DNA of 64,000 nt. It comes from Clostridiaceae bacterium. GTDB taxonomy: Bacteria; Bacillota; Clostridia; Oscillospirales; Acutalibacteraceae. The notes under the pieces were generated by a model. That model ran no database searches and was not told where the DNA came from. It worked only from the letters and a program-made list of their open reading frames with translations. The stretch lies in the NCBI GenBank assembly GCA_016280595.1, contig JAEEHB010000017.1, positions 1 through 64,000 on the forward strand. Reading direction: 5' to 3'. Below are positions 20,278 through 28,495 of the stretch, piece after piece; within the stretch, counting starts at the first letter, position 1, and every line of letters starts with the position of its first letter. Position numbers and translations under genes: made by a program.

Positions 20278-21276
20278 ATGGCATTATTTGAAAGCTATGA
20301 GAGAAGAGTTGACAAAATCAATTCAGTTCTCGCCGGATACGGCATTTCTTCAATTGAAGAATGCAAAGAAATCACTCTTGCAAAGGGTGTTGACTGCGAC
20401 AAAATAGTAAGAGAAACTCAGCCCATCTGCTTTGAAAACGCTGTCTGGGCTTACACCGTAGGCTCCGCAATTGCCATCAAGACAGGCTGCGTAAAAGCTG
20501 CTGATGCCGCCGCTGCAATCGGCGTAGGTCTTCAGAGTTTCTGCATCCCCGGCTCCGTTGCCGACAACCGCAAGGTAGGTCTCGGTCACGGCAACCTGGG
20601 CAAGATGCTCCTCTCGGAAGAAACCGAGTGCTTCTGCTTCCTTGCAGGTCACGAATCCTTCGCCGCCGCAGAAGGCGCAATCAAGATTGCTCTCAACGCA
20701 AACAAAGTAAGGGTTAAGCCCCTTAAAGTTATACTCAACGGCCTTGGCAAAGACGCCGCTATGATTATTTCAAGAATCAACGGCTTCACCTATGTTAAGA
20801 CCGAGTTCGATCCCTACACCGAAAAGGTTACTATCGTTTCCGAAACTCCTTATTCGGACGGTGACAGAGCAAAGGTAAGATGCTACGGTGCGGATAACGT
20901 TCCCGAAGGCGTTGCCATCATGAAACTTGAAAACGTAGGCGTTTCAATCACCGGCAACTCCACCAACCCCACCAGATTCCAGCATCCCGTTGCAGGCACT
21001 TACAAGAAATGGTGCGTTGAAAACGGCGTAAACTATTTTTCGGTTGCATCAGGCGGCGGCACAGGCCGTACCCTTCACCCCGACAATATGGCTGCAGGTC
21101 CATCCAGCTATGGCATGACCGATACCATGGGCAGAATGCATTCCGACGCTCAGTTCGCAGGTTCGTCCTCAGTTCCCGCTCACGTTGAAATGATGGGACT
21201 TATCGGTATGGGTAATAACCCGATGGTCGGCGCGACGGTAGCGTGTGCTGTGGCCGTGGAAGAAGCCATGAAATAA
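20278..21276 (+). CDS. GGGtGRT family protein
   Basis: Diagnostic SGGGTGRTLHPDNMAAGPSSYGMTDTMGRMHSDAQFAGSSSVPAHVEMMGLIGMGNNPMVGATVA. Confidence 0.93.
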   Translation: MALFESYERRVDKINSVLAGYGISSIEECKEITLAKGVDCDKIVRETQPICFENAVWAYTVGSAIAIKTGCVKAADAAAAIGVGLQSFCIPGSVADNRKVGLGHGNLGKMLLSEETECFCFLAGHESFAAAEGAIKIALNANKVRVKPLKVILNGLGKDAAMIISRINGFTYVKTEFDPYTEKVTIVSETPYSDGDRAKVRCYGADNVPEGVAIMKLENVGVSITGNSTNPTRFQHPVAGTYKKWCVENGVNYFSVASGGGTGRTLHPDNMAAGPSSYGMTDTMGRMHSDAQFAGSSSVPAHVEMMGLIGMGNNPMVGATVACAVAVEEAMK

Positions 21277-21294
21277 TCTTTTCGGGGCATAAAA

Positions 21295-21681
21295 GGCGAA
21301 AAGCGAAAAAACATATTTTAAAGAAGTACGGGTTATACACTCGTACTTCTTTTCTTTATGAGTTCTGATTTGAATAAGGAATAATTGATTATTGTTTTTT
21401 CTCAACGCCTTTATTCGCTCGCCGTACCTTAGTACTGTCTTCGCTCATAAATGCGTTGTTTTCATCCTTTTCTGCTCCCGAAACCGTTCGTAGAATAAAC
21501 GGCGAAAAACGAACAAAAAAAGAAGAAGAGGTCTGCAAGTTTTTGCTTTGCGGTCCTCGATTTTTATTTCATCTGATTTATATAAGGAATAGTTTATATT
21601 TTTTGTTCTCGACTCTTTCCGTCCTTTGCCGTATCCAGATACTGTCTTCATTCGCAAATGCTCCGTTTTCGCTCGCCTATT
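21295..21681 (+). repeat. Diverged tandem duplication of a ~190-nt non-coding unit (period ~207 nt), each copy with a different hairpin
   Basis: Copy 1 ~21295-21474, copy 2 ~21500-21681: TCTGATTTgaATAAGGAATA / TCTGATTTatATAAGGAATA; GCCGTA...TACTGTCTTC...AAATGC...GTTTTC in both. Confidence 0.75.
21321..21358 (+). terminator. Terminator-like hairpin after GGGtGRT gene
   Basis: AAGAAGTACG-N11-CGTACTTCTT then TTCTTT. Confidence 0.6.
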
Positions 21682-21787
21682 CTCCTCACTAAGTGTCTCT
21701 GAGGAAATGACATCAAAAATTACTTAAAACAAAATAATTAGTTTGAGTTTTAATTATAAAAACTTTATTAATGTTTCTCCATTTTGA

Positions 21788-21816
21788 TTGACCGCTGATA
21801 ACATTACTGTTATAAT
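21788..21816 (+). promoter_or_regulatory. Promoter of MBOAT operon
   Basis: TTGACC-N17-TATAAT. Confidence 0.7.
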
Positions 21817-21852
21817 TTTATCTGTATAAAATTAATTAGAGGAGGTAAGCCG

Positions 21853-23244
21853 ATGGTATTTTCAAGCCTGATGTTTATGTTCATATTCCTTCCGGTTGTG
21901 CTTACCGTTTACTATATATTACCGAAAAGATTCAGAAATATATTTTTGCTGGCGGCTGATTTGTTCTTTTACGGCTGGGGCGAGCCGGTGCTCGTTTTGC
22001 TGATGGTCTTCTCCATCGTTGTAAACTACTTTGCCGGCCTGCTGATTGAAAAACATGCCGATAAAAAGAAAGCGATACTGATAGTATCGGTTGTCATAGA
22101 TTTAGGCCTGCTCGCGTTTTTCAAATACGCGGGATTCATCGCAAATAACCTGCGGGTTATCCTGCCGCTTGCGGGCATACCCGAAATCAGCGTTCCCCTG
22201 CCGATAGGCATTTCGTTCTATACATTCCAGATAATGTCTTACACAATCGACGTTTACAGGGGCGATACCTCGGCGCAGCACAACATAGTTGACTTCGGCA
22301 CCTATGTTTCACTTTTCCCGCAACTGATTGCCGGCCCGATTGTCAAATACAGGGATGTTGCTTCTCAGCTTAAAGACAGACACGAAAACATTGACCTGTT
22401 TGCAAAAGGCGTACGCCTTTTCCTGCTCGGTCTCGGCAAAAAGGTGCTGCTGGCAAACCCGATGGGCCTTATGTGGGACAGCCTGAGGGAAGCCTCACAG
22501 CCCGGCTCGCTCGGCGCTTTTATGGGCATACTCGCCTTTTCACTTCAGATTTATTTTGATTTCAGCGGTTACAGCGATATGGCGAGAGGCCTCGGCAATA
22601 TGCTGGGCTTTGAATTTCATATCAACTTCGATTATCCTTATATTTCCGAAAGCATCACGGAATTCTGGAGGCGCTGGCACATTTCCCTCGGCACCTGGTT
22701 CAGGGAGTATGTGTATATTCCTCTGGGCGGCAACAGAAAAGGCAAGGCGCGCACCATAATTAACCTGCTGATTGTGTGGATGCTCACGGGATTCTGGCAC
22801 GGAGCAAGCTGGAATTTCCTGCTCTGGGGTCTTTATTTCGGAATAATGCTGATAATCGAAAAAACATTCTTACTTAAAGTGCTCGAAAAAGTTCCGCGCA
22901 TATTCAGGCATATTTATGCGCTCGTATTTATCATACTCGGGTGGATGCTTTTCTATTTCTCCGACGACGTCGGCGGTTTCCCCGCGCTCGGCTCTTTTGC
23001 CGTAACACTTTTCTCGGGCGGAGCAAGTTCATCGGAAGTGATGCACACAATAGCGTCTTATCTGCCGCTGACAGTGGTTGGCATAGTTGCTTCAACTCCC
23101 CTGCTCAGACGCATTTATGAGAAAATCAAAGATACAAAAATCTGCGCTCCGGTTGAGATTATTGCCGCCGCGGCAGTGCTTATTCTCTGCACGGCAAGCC
23201 TTGTGAGCGCCGAATACAACCCCTTCCTTTATTTCAAATTCTGA
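21853..23244 (+). CDS. MBOAT family O-acyltransferase (AlgI/DltB-like)
   Basis: LPKRFRNIFLLAADLFFYGWGEP...GISFYTFQIMSYTIDVYRG...IYFDFSGYSDMARGLGNMLGF...FWRRWHISLGTWFREYVYIPLGGNR...GFWHGASWNF. Confidence 0.95.
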   Translation: MVFSSLMFMFIFLPVVLTVYYILPKRFRNIFLLAADLFFYGWGEPVLVLLMVFSIVVNYFAGLLIEKHADKKKAILIVSVVIDLGLLAFFKYAGFIANNLRVILPLAGIPEISVPLPIGISFYTFQIMSYTIDVYRGDTSAQHNIVDFGTYVSLFPQLIAGPIVKYRDVASQLKDRHENIDLFAKGVRLFLLGLGKKVLLANPMGLMWDSLREASQPGSLGAFMGILAFSLQIYFDFSGYSDMARGLGNMLGFEFHINFDYPYISESITEFWRRWHISLGTWFREYVYIPLGGNRKGKARTIINLLIVWMLTGFWHGASWNFLLWGLYFGIMLIIEKTFLLKVLEKVPRIFRHIYALVFIILGWMLFYFSDDVGGFPALGSFAVTLFSGGASSSEVMHTIASYLPLTVVGIVASTPLLRRIYEKIKDTKICAPVEIIAAAAVLILCTASLVSAEYNPFLYFKF

Positions 23245-23246
23245 TT

Positions 23247-24380
23247 ATGAAAGATAAAACAAACAGTAAAAACAAAATACTGCCGGTAATCATTTCCGTA
23301 ATGTTTCTCGCGTTTATTTTCGCGGGATGCCTTCTCTATATTTTTACGCCGAAATCGGATTACTCGGAATTGGAAAAAAGATATCTTTCAACCGCTCCCG
23401 AAATCAGCCTGAAAAAGATAAAAAGCGGCGAGTTTTCCTCCGACTTTGAAAAGTTTCTCGCAGACCAGACTCCCCTTCGTTCATTTTTTGTATCGGTGAA
23501 CGCTTATTTTGAACTAATCAAGGGTGGCAACTCTGTTTATCTTTGTAAAAACGGATGGCTGATAGAAAAGCCGTTTGAAACCGAAAACAGATTTGATAAA
23601 AATCTGAAAGAGATAACGGATTTCGCGGAGAAATGCGACCTGCCCGTCACGCTGATTGCCGTGCCCGAAAAGGGTGCTCTGCTCGGCGCCTATCTGCCGA
23701 AAAACGCGCTCGAATATCACGACTTTGATTATATGCAGAAGATTGCGGACGCCTTTTCGAAAATTGACAACGCGGAGTATGTGGACCTTCGCGAGCCGTT
23801 TTCAGATATGCTCAACAGAAGTTATTATTACCGGACAGATCACCACTGGACAAGCGAGGGCGCGTTTGCCGCTTACCGTGAATTATGCGCAGTAAAGGGT
23901 TTTGCCGAGCCTGCGCTTACAGACTACGACATTTCTTCATTTGACGGCTTTTACGGCACATCTTACTCGACCTCTTGTTATTTCCTCACAAAGCCCGATG
24001 AAGTGCATTTGTTTATCAATCCGAATCTTAACGCAAAAGTAAAAATAACCGAAGGCAGTGATGTTAAGGAAAGCGATTCCGTATTCTTTACAGACCGTCT
24101 CGATGAGGGCGATATGTATACAGTTTTCCTTGACGGAAACCACACGAGGGTTGATATCACATCGGGAGTCAACGACAAAAAACTGCTTCTGATAAAAGAT
24201 TCTTTCGCTCACTGCCTCGCGCCGTTTCTTGCCGAGCAATACGGCGAAATAACAATGATTGACCAGCGGTATTTCAACACTCCCGTGAGCAGACTTATTG
24301 AAGAAGAAGGTTTTGACGAAATAATGTTTGTTTACGGAGTTTCCGGTTTAGCCACAGACAGAGATATTTCACTTTTCTGA
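23247..24380 (+). CDS. DHHW family/AlgX-like secreted or membrane-anchored protein
   Basis: N-terminal TM; YYYRTDHHWTSEGAFAAY; KKLLLIKDSFAHCLAPFLAEQY; adjacent to MBOAT. Confidence 0.85.
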   Translation: MKDKTNSKNKILPVIISVMFLAFIFAGCLLYIFTPKSDYSELEKRYLSTAPEISLKKIKSGEFSSDFEKFLADQTPLRSFFVSVNAYFELIKGGNSVYLCKNGWLIEKPFETENRFDKNLKEITDFAEKCDLPVTLIAVPEKGALLGAYLPKNALEYHDFDYMQKIADAFSKIDNAEYVDLREPFSDMLNRSYYYRTDHHWTSEGAFAAYRELCAVKGFAEPALTDYDISSFDGFYGTSYSTSCYFLTKPDEVHLFINPNLNAKVKITEGSDVKESDSVFFTDRLDEGDMYTVFLDGNHTRVDITSGVNDKKLLLIKDSFAHCLAPFLAEQYGEITMIDQRYFNTPVSRLIEEEGFDEIMFVYGVSGLATDRDISLF

Positions 24381-24391
24381 GGAGGATTGCA

Positions 24392-25477
24392 ATGCTGAGA
24401 ACTGACCCCGCTGTGTTTGCCGTAGGCAAAAACTACCAGATTATTGTCACATCAAGATCCCAGTCTTTTATCAGCATAAAAGTCGGCGACGAACTTTTTG
24501 TCGATCATTCAAACGGTATTCTGCGCTCCGCTTCAAGAACTCATAATATTGAAGTGCCGCAGGAGTTACTTAACTCGGAAAAAGCATACACGGTAATAGA
24601 AAAGCCGATAATAAAACGCCTGCCCTATTTTACACAGACGAGGAAAGACAGGTTTTACCCTTACGATTTCAGGCCAGTGCCCGATGAAAACCCGGTATGC
24701 TACCATATAGCCGATTCACATAATGACATTGAAAGGCCCGTGAAAGCGGCAAAGGCATACGGCAAAATCGATTTTCTGATTCTTAACGGCGATGTGCCCG
24801 AAGACAGCGGCAGGACAGAAAACTTCAACACTATATTTGATATCTGCGCTAAGATTACTCACGGCAATATACCCGTTGTTTTTGCAAGAGGCAATCACGA
24901 TTTAAGAGGCAAATGCGCCGAGAAGTTTGCAGATTACGCTCCCGCAAAAAACGGAAAGACTTATTACTCTTTCCGTCTCGGAAAAATATGGGGGCTCTGC
25001 CTTGACTGCGGCGAAGATAAAAACGATTCAAACCCCGAATACGGCTGTACGGTTGCCTGCCACAGATTCAGGCTTGAAGAAACCGATTATATAAAGTCAC
25101 TTATACAAAATGCTTCCGAGGAATACAAAGAGGAAAAAGATCTGCTCAAACTCATAGTAGTGCATATGCCCTTTACCCACAAGGATAAGCCTCCCTTTGA
25201 TATTGAAGAAGATATTTACAGGAAATGGGCGGCTCTGCTGAGAAAGAATATAAAACCCGACCTTATGCTTTGCGGTCACACGCACAAAACAGGAATATTT
25301 GAGCCCGGCTGTGACTATGATGATTACGGTCAGCCCTGCAAACTGCTGATTGCATCGGGAGTGGAAAAAGGCAAATCTTTCACCGGCACCGGAATCGTTT
25401 TCGGCAAGGATTCGGCTCAGCTCACTTTCACAAGCAGTAACGGCAAAAAGCAAAGCGAAACTCTCAGTTACAAATAA
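24392..25477 (+). CDS. Calcineurin-like metallophosphoesterase
   Basis: YHIADSHNDIERPVKAAKAYGKIDFLILNGDVPEDSG...VFARGNHDLRG...LIVVHMPFTH...LMLCGHTHKTGIFEP. Confidence 0.9.
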   Translation: MLRTDPAVFAVGKNYQIIVTSRSQSFISIKVGDELFVDHSNGILRSASRTHNIEVPQELLNSEKAYTVIEKPIIKRLPYFTQTRKDRFYPYDFRPVPDENPVCYHIADSHNDIERPVKAAKAYGKIDFLILNGDVPEDSGRTENFNTIFDICAKITHGNIPVVFARGNHDLRGKCAEKFADYAPAKNGKTYYSFRLGKIWGLCLDCGEDKNDSNPEYGCTVACHRFRLEETDYIKSLIQNASEEYKEEKDLLKLIVVHMPFTHKDKPPFDIEEDIYRKWAALLRKNIKPDLMLCGHTHKTGIFEPGCDYDDYGQPCKLLIASGVEKGKSFTGTGIVFGKDSAQLTFTSSNGKKQSETLSYK

Positions 25478-25503
25478 AGCGTGCTTTCACAAGGAGAAGC
25501 ATT

Positions 25504-26406
25504 ATGACCGGCATCATTCAAAAAATAACGGCATTAATCATGGCGGTAATTTCATTTTTTGCCGGGATATCCGGCATAAACACAAAACCGCTTAAAGAAA
25601 ACGAATACCGCTACGGTCCTCACGAGCGCAACACGGTTGATATCATAATGCCGGAGGGCGCTTACGGCACAACACGCGGATTGATACTCTGCATTTACGG
25701 CGGCGCCTGGATTTCGGGTGACAAGGAAGGCTATTCCGCGCAGCTCAGGGAATACGCCTCTGAGGGCTATGTTGCCGCGGCTCTCAATTACCGCTATGTT
25801 TCGGATTATATCCATGTAAAAGATGAACTTGACGATATTGAAAACGCTCTGTCAAAAGTGAAAGAAGTTGCAGCAGAGCAAGGCTGCACAGTAAACAAAG
25901 CCCTGCTTACCGGAGCGTCGGCGGGAGCGCATCTCTCTATGCTTTATGCTTATTCGCGCGCGGATTCATCTCCCGTAAAGCCCTGCGCGGTTGTGAGTGA
26001 AAGCGGGCCGACGGATTTGTCAAACCCCGAGTATCTTGTACTTCTGGCAGGCAATGACGAGACTACGCTTGCCCTGCTGTGCAAACTCTGCGGAGTTAAA
26101 ATCACAATGAAGGAATACAGAAACAAAAGCGGCAGATATAATCTGTGGCTCAGAGCAATCAAAAAGATATCGCCCGTTTCCTATGTAAACGGAAACTGCG
26201 CGCCTACGGTGATTGCTCACGGAATGGTTGACGGTGTGGTGCCTTACTCGGATGCCGTAGAACTTGACTCTCTGCTCACGGGCGCGGGAGCGCAACACGA
26301 TTTTGTAATTTTCCCGAATTCCGGTCACTTCCTCGAAAACGACCCGCCGCAAAGAGAATCCCTGGATAAACTGTTTTATGAATACGCAGAGACTTATCTT
26401 AAGTAA
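25504..26406 (+). CDS. Alpha/beta hydrolase (esterase/lipase-like)
   Basis: IYGGAWISGDKEGYSAQLREYASEGYVAAALNYRYV...LTGASAGAHLSMLYAY. Confidence 0.88.
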   Translation: MTGIIQKITALIMAVISFFAGISGINTKPLKENEYRYGPHERNTVDIIMPEGAYGTTRGLILCIYGGAWISGDKEGYSAQLREYASEGYVAAALNYRYVSDYIHVKDELDDIENALSKVKEVAAEQGCTVNKALLTGASAGAHLSMLYAYSRADSSPVKPCAVVSESGPTDLSNPEYLVLLAGNDETTLALLCKLCGVKITMKEYRNKSGRYNLWLRAIKKISPVSYVNGNCAPTVIAHGMVDGVVPYSDAVELDSLLTGAGAQHDFVIFPNSGHFLENDPPQRESLDKLFYEYAETYLK

Positions 26407-26411
26407 AAAGA

Positions 26412-26439
26412 TCCCGGAGGAACAAAAGTTCCTCCGGGA
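26412..26439. terminator. Bidirectional terminator between convergent genes
   Basis: TCCCGGAGGAAC-AAAA-GTTCCTCCGGGA; T-rich on both strands. Confidence 0.9.
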
Positions 26440-26444
26440 ATTTT

Positions 26445-27719
26445 TTATCTGTTTTTGATTATATCATACAGTCTGTCGACATCGCTCATCTTTATCCGCT
26501 TTGATACTACATAGGTTTTAAGCGAGCCGTCGGAGTTTGTTTCGCCGAATTTGCCGTAGGTGGAGCAGACAAGTGTGCCGTCGGGAAGTACGACATTGCC
26601 GCAGTAGCCCGTATCGGCGTTCGCGTTCATCTGAGGCTGTGTCTGCCCTTCAATATATGTGTGGGCGAGTTTAAGACGATACTGCCCTTCCCTGCCCGCC
26701 TTGAGGTCATCATAGGTGCCTACCCAGGCAACCCAGCCTTCGCTGAACCAGTTTCTGCCGCAGCCGGGTGCATATTTTTTAACCTTGTCATAATCGCGCT
26801 CTATGGAGCGGAAATCTATAAACAGACGGCCGTCGGGCAGATAATCCGCTTTATGACGCTCGCCGTTGAGAGCGGACGGCGCAAGCACGGGCGCGGACCA
26901 GGTGTTGCCTTCATCACGGGAAAAGAAAAGCAGAGAATTATACTTTTTGGTGTTGCACCTTGTAATAAGGCACAGTTCATCGCCCTTGCCTTCATCCGAG
27001 CGGATGCATTCAACCTCGCATATCTGCGCCTCGATTTCCGTTTTGCGATACCCGGCAAGATAGGGCTCGGGGAGGCTCCATTTCATTTTGCCGTTTTCAA
27101 ACGAGAGAATTGTTTTATAATTAATAAACTTATCGTCGTGAAAAAGCCCCATCCATTTATCCGTAAAAACACCGTTTTCTTTAAGGCGCGTGAGGGATGC
27201 GAGAGCAACTATTGTGTTGAAAGAGTAGCCGTCTTTTTTGCCGTAAAAGAGTTCAAACTCACTCCATGTTTTTCCCTCGTCCTCCGAAATAGAGCAGTTG
27301 AATCCTCCGGTTGAGCCCTTGCCGTCGTGCCAGTCGGGGTTGCCGCAGATGAGAATCAGTTTTGTGCTCCCGTCAGTAAAATCAAGGCGGTAAACAGTGG
27401 GTGTTTCCCTGGAATTCTGCCAGGAAGGCGGCATATTTTCTATCTTTCCGGTGTAGGTCAGCCCGCCGTCGTGACTTATTGCGGAGCGCACTGCGCCCTT
27501 GCCGTGACCGGACGGATAAACGGTGAGGATATCGCCGTTTCTGAGAAGCACGGAATCGGGATGACCTAAGTAATCAAGTGCATCGTCAACAACGCTGTGC
27601 GTGAAAAGATATTTCAAATCTTCCGGGCAGTTTTCAATTTCTTTATCAAGCGCAATACGGGGGATTGAATAATCCCCCGCTCCGTTTTTATTTTTTTTTG
27701 AATTGAACAGTTTCATCAT
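26445..27719 (-). CDS. Sialidase-like BNR-repeat protein
   Basis: SISEDEGKTWSEFELFYG, FFSRDEGNTWSAPVLAP Asp-box motifs; no obvious signal peptide. Confidence 0.75.
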   Translation of the reverse strand: MMKLFNSKKNKNGAGDYSIPRIALDKEIENCPEDLKYLFTHSVVDDALDYLGHPDSVLLRNGDILTVYPSGHGKGAVRSAISHDGGLTYTGKIENMPPSWQNSRETPTVYRLDFTDGSTKLILICGNPDWHDGKGSTGGFNCSISEDEGKTWSEFELFYGKKDGYSFNTIVALASLTRLKENGVFTDKWMGLFHDDKFINYKTILSFENGKMKWSLPEPYLAGYRKTEIEAQICEVECIRSDEGKGDELCLITRCNTKKYNSLLFFSRDEGNTWSAPVLAPSALNGERHKADYLPDGRLFIDFRSIERDYDKVKKYAPGCGRNWFSEGWVAWVGTYDDLKAGREGQYRLKLAHTYIEGQTQPQMNANADTGYCGNVVLPDGTLVCSTYGKFGETNSDGSLKTYVVSKRIKMSDVDRLYDIIKNR

Positions 27720-28495
27720 TTATCCATATACTTTGCGAGCACCGCAATCGAGCCTTCACAGTCCGGCACAAAGTCGATGCAGTCCGCTTCTATCGAGCAC
27801 ATTTCAACGCCTGCGGCGATAACGGGCAGAATAAAATCATCCTGATTGAACTCGTCGCCGGGTCTGGGATAAGTCCTCTTTTTGCCGAGCGCCGGGTCGG
27901 GATACGGGTTGGAAGTGTGAGCGTGCACAAGCATTCCCTTATACGCGGGAAGATTATCAAGCGGGTCATTGCCCTCGACCATATGTTTCACATCCGCAAG
28001 CACTCTGATATACGGAGAATCCACTCTCTGCGCAAGTTTCACCGCTTCGGGCACTGTGTTGATGATATTGGTCTCACCTTTTCTCAGCGGCTCTATCGCA
28101 ACAGTTATGCCGTATTTTTCGGCAAGGGGCGCAACGAGTTCTTTCAGGAAATAAACTATCTGCTCATAGGTCTCATCATATGAGCCGCCCTCGGGTATGT
28201 TTCTTGCTCCGGACGAGCCGAATACAAGGCACTTAATGCCGAGGTAAGCGCTTCTTTCAAATAGAGTATTGAGATAAGCCTTAATCGCGGGAATATCTCT
28301 TTCTTCGCCGACTATTCTCATACCTATAAAGCAGTTTGCGGCGAGCACTGGTATGCCTTCCTCTTTGAACGCTTTAAGTTCCTCATCGGTCATCTTAACG
28401 ATATTCTGGCAATGGCTCTCGGCAAAATCAAAGCCGAATCTCTTTGCCGTTTTCAGCCTTTCAATATCTGTGCCTACACATACGCCTATTTTCAT
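27716..28495 (-). CDS. Sugar phosphate isomerase/epimerase (xylose isomerase-like TIM barrel)
   Basis: GFDFAESHCQNIVKMTDEELKAFKEEGIPV...YGITVAIEPLRKGETNIINTVPEAVKLAQ...LADVKHM. Confidence 0.85.
   Translation of the reverse strand: MKIGVCVGTDIERLKTAKRFGFDFAESHCQNIVKMTDEELKAFKEEGIPVLAANCFIGMRIVGEERDIPAIKAYLNTLFERSAYLGIKCLVFGSSGARNIPEGGSYDETYEQIVYFLKELVAPLAEKYGITVAIEPLRKGETNIINTVPEAVKLAQRVDSPYIRVLADVKHMVEGNDPLDNLPAYKGMLVHAHTSNPYPDPALGKKRTYPRPGDEFNQDDFILPVIAAGVEMCSIEADCIDFVPDCEGSIAVLAKYMDK

Noticed and set aside
21456-21692. Short ORFs on both strands in the 21.3-21.7 kb gap
   Set aside because: They lie in the diverged tandem non-coding repeat; translations are low-complexity and reading frame is not shared between repeat copies.
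26661-27314. 217-aa plus-strand ORF
   Set aside because: Antisense to the sialidase-like gene with clear Asp-box motifs.
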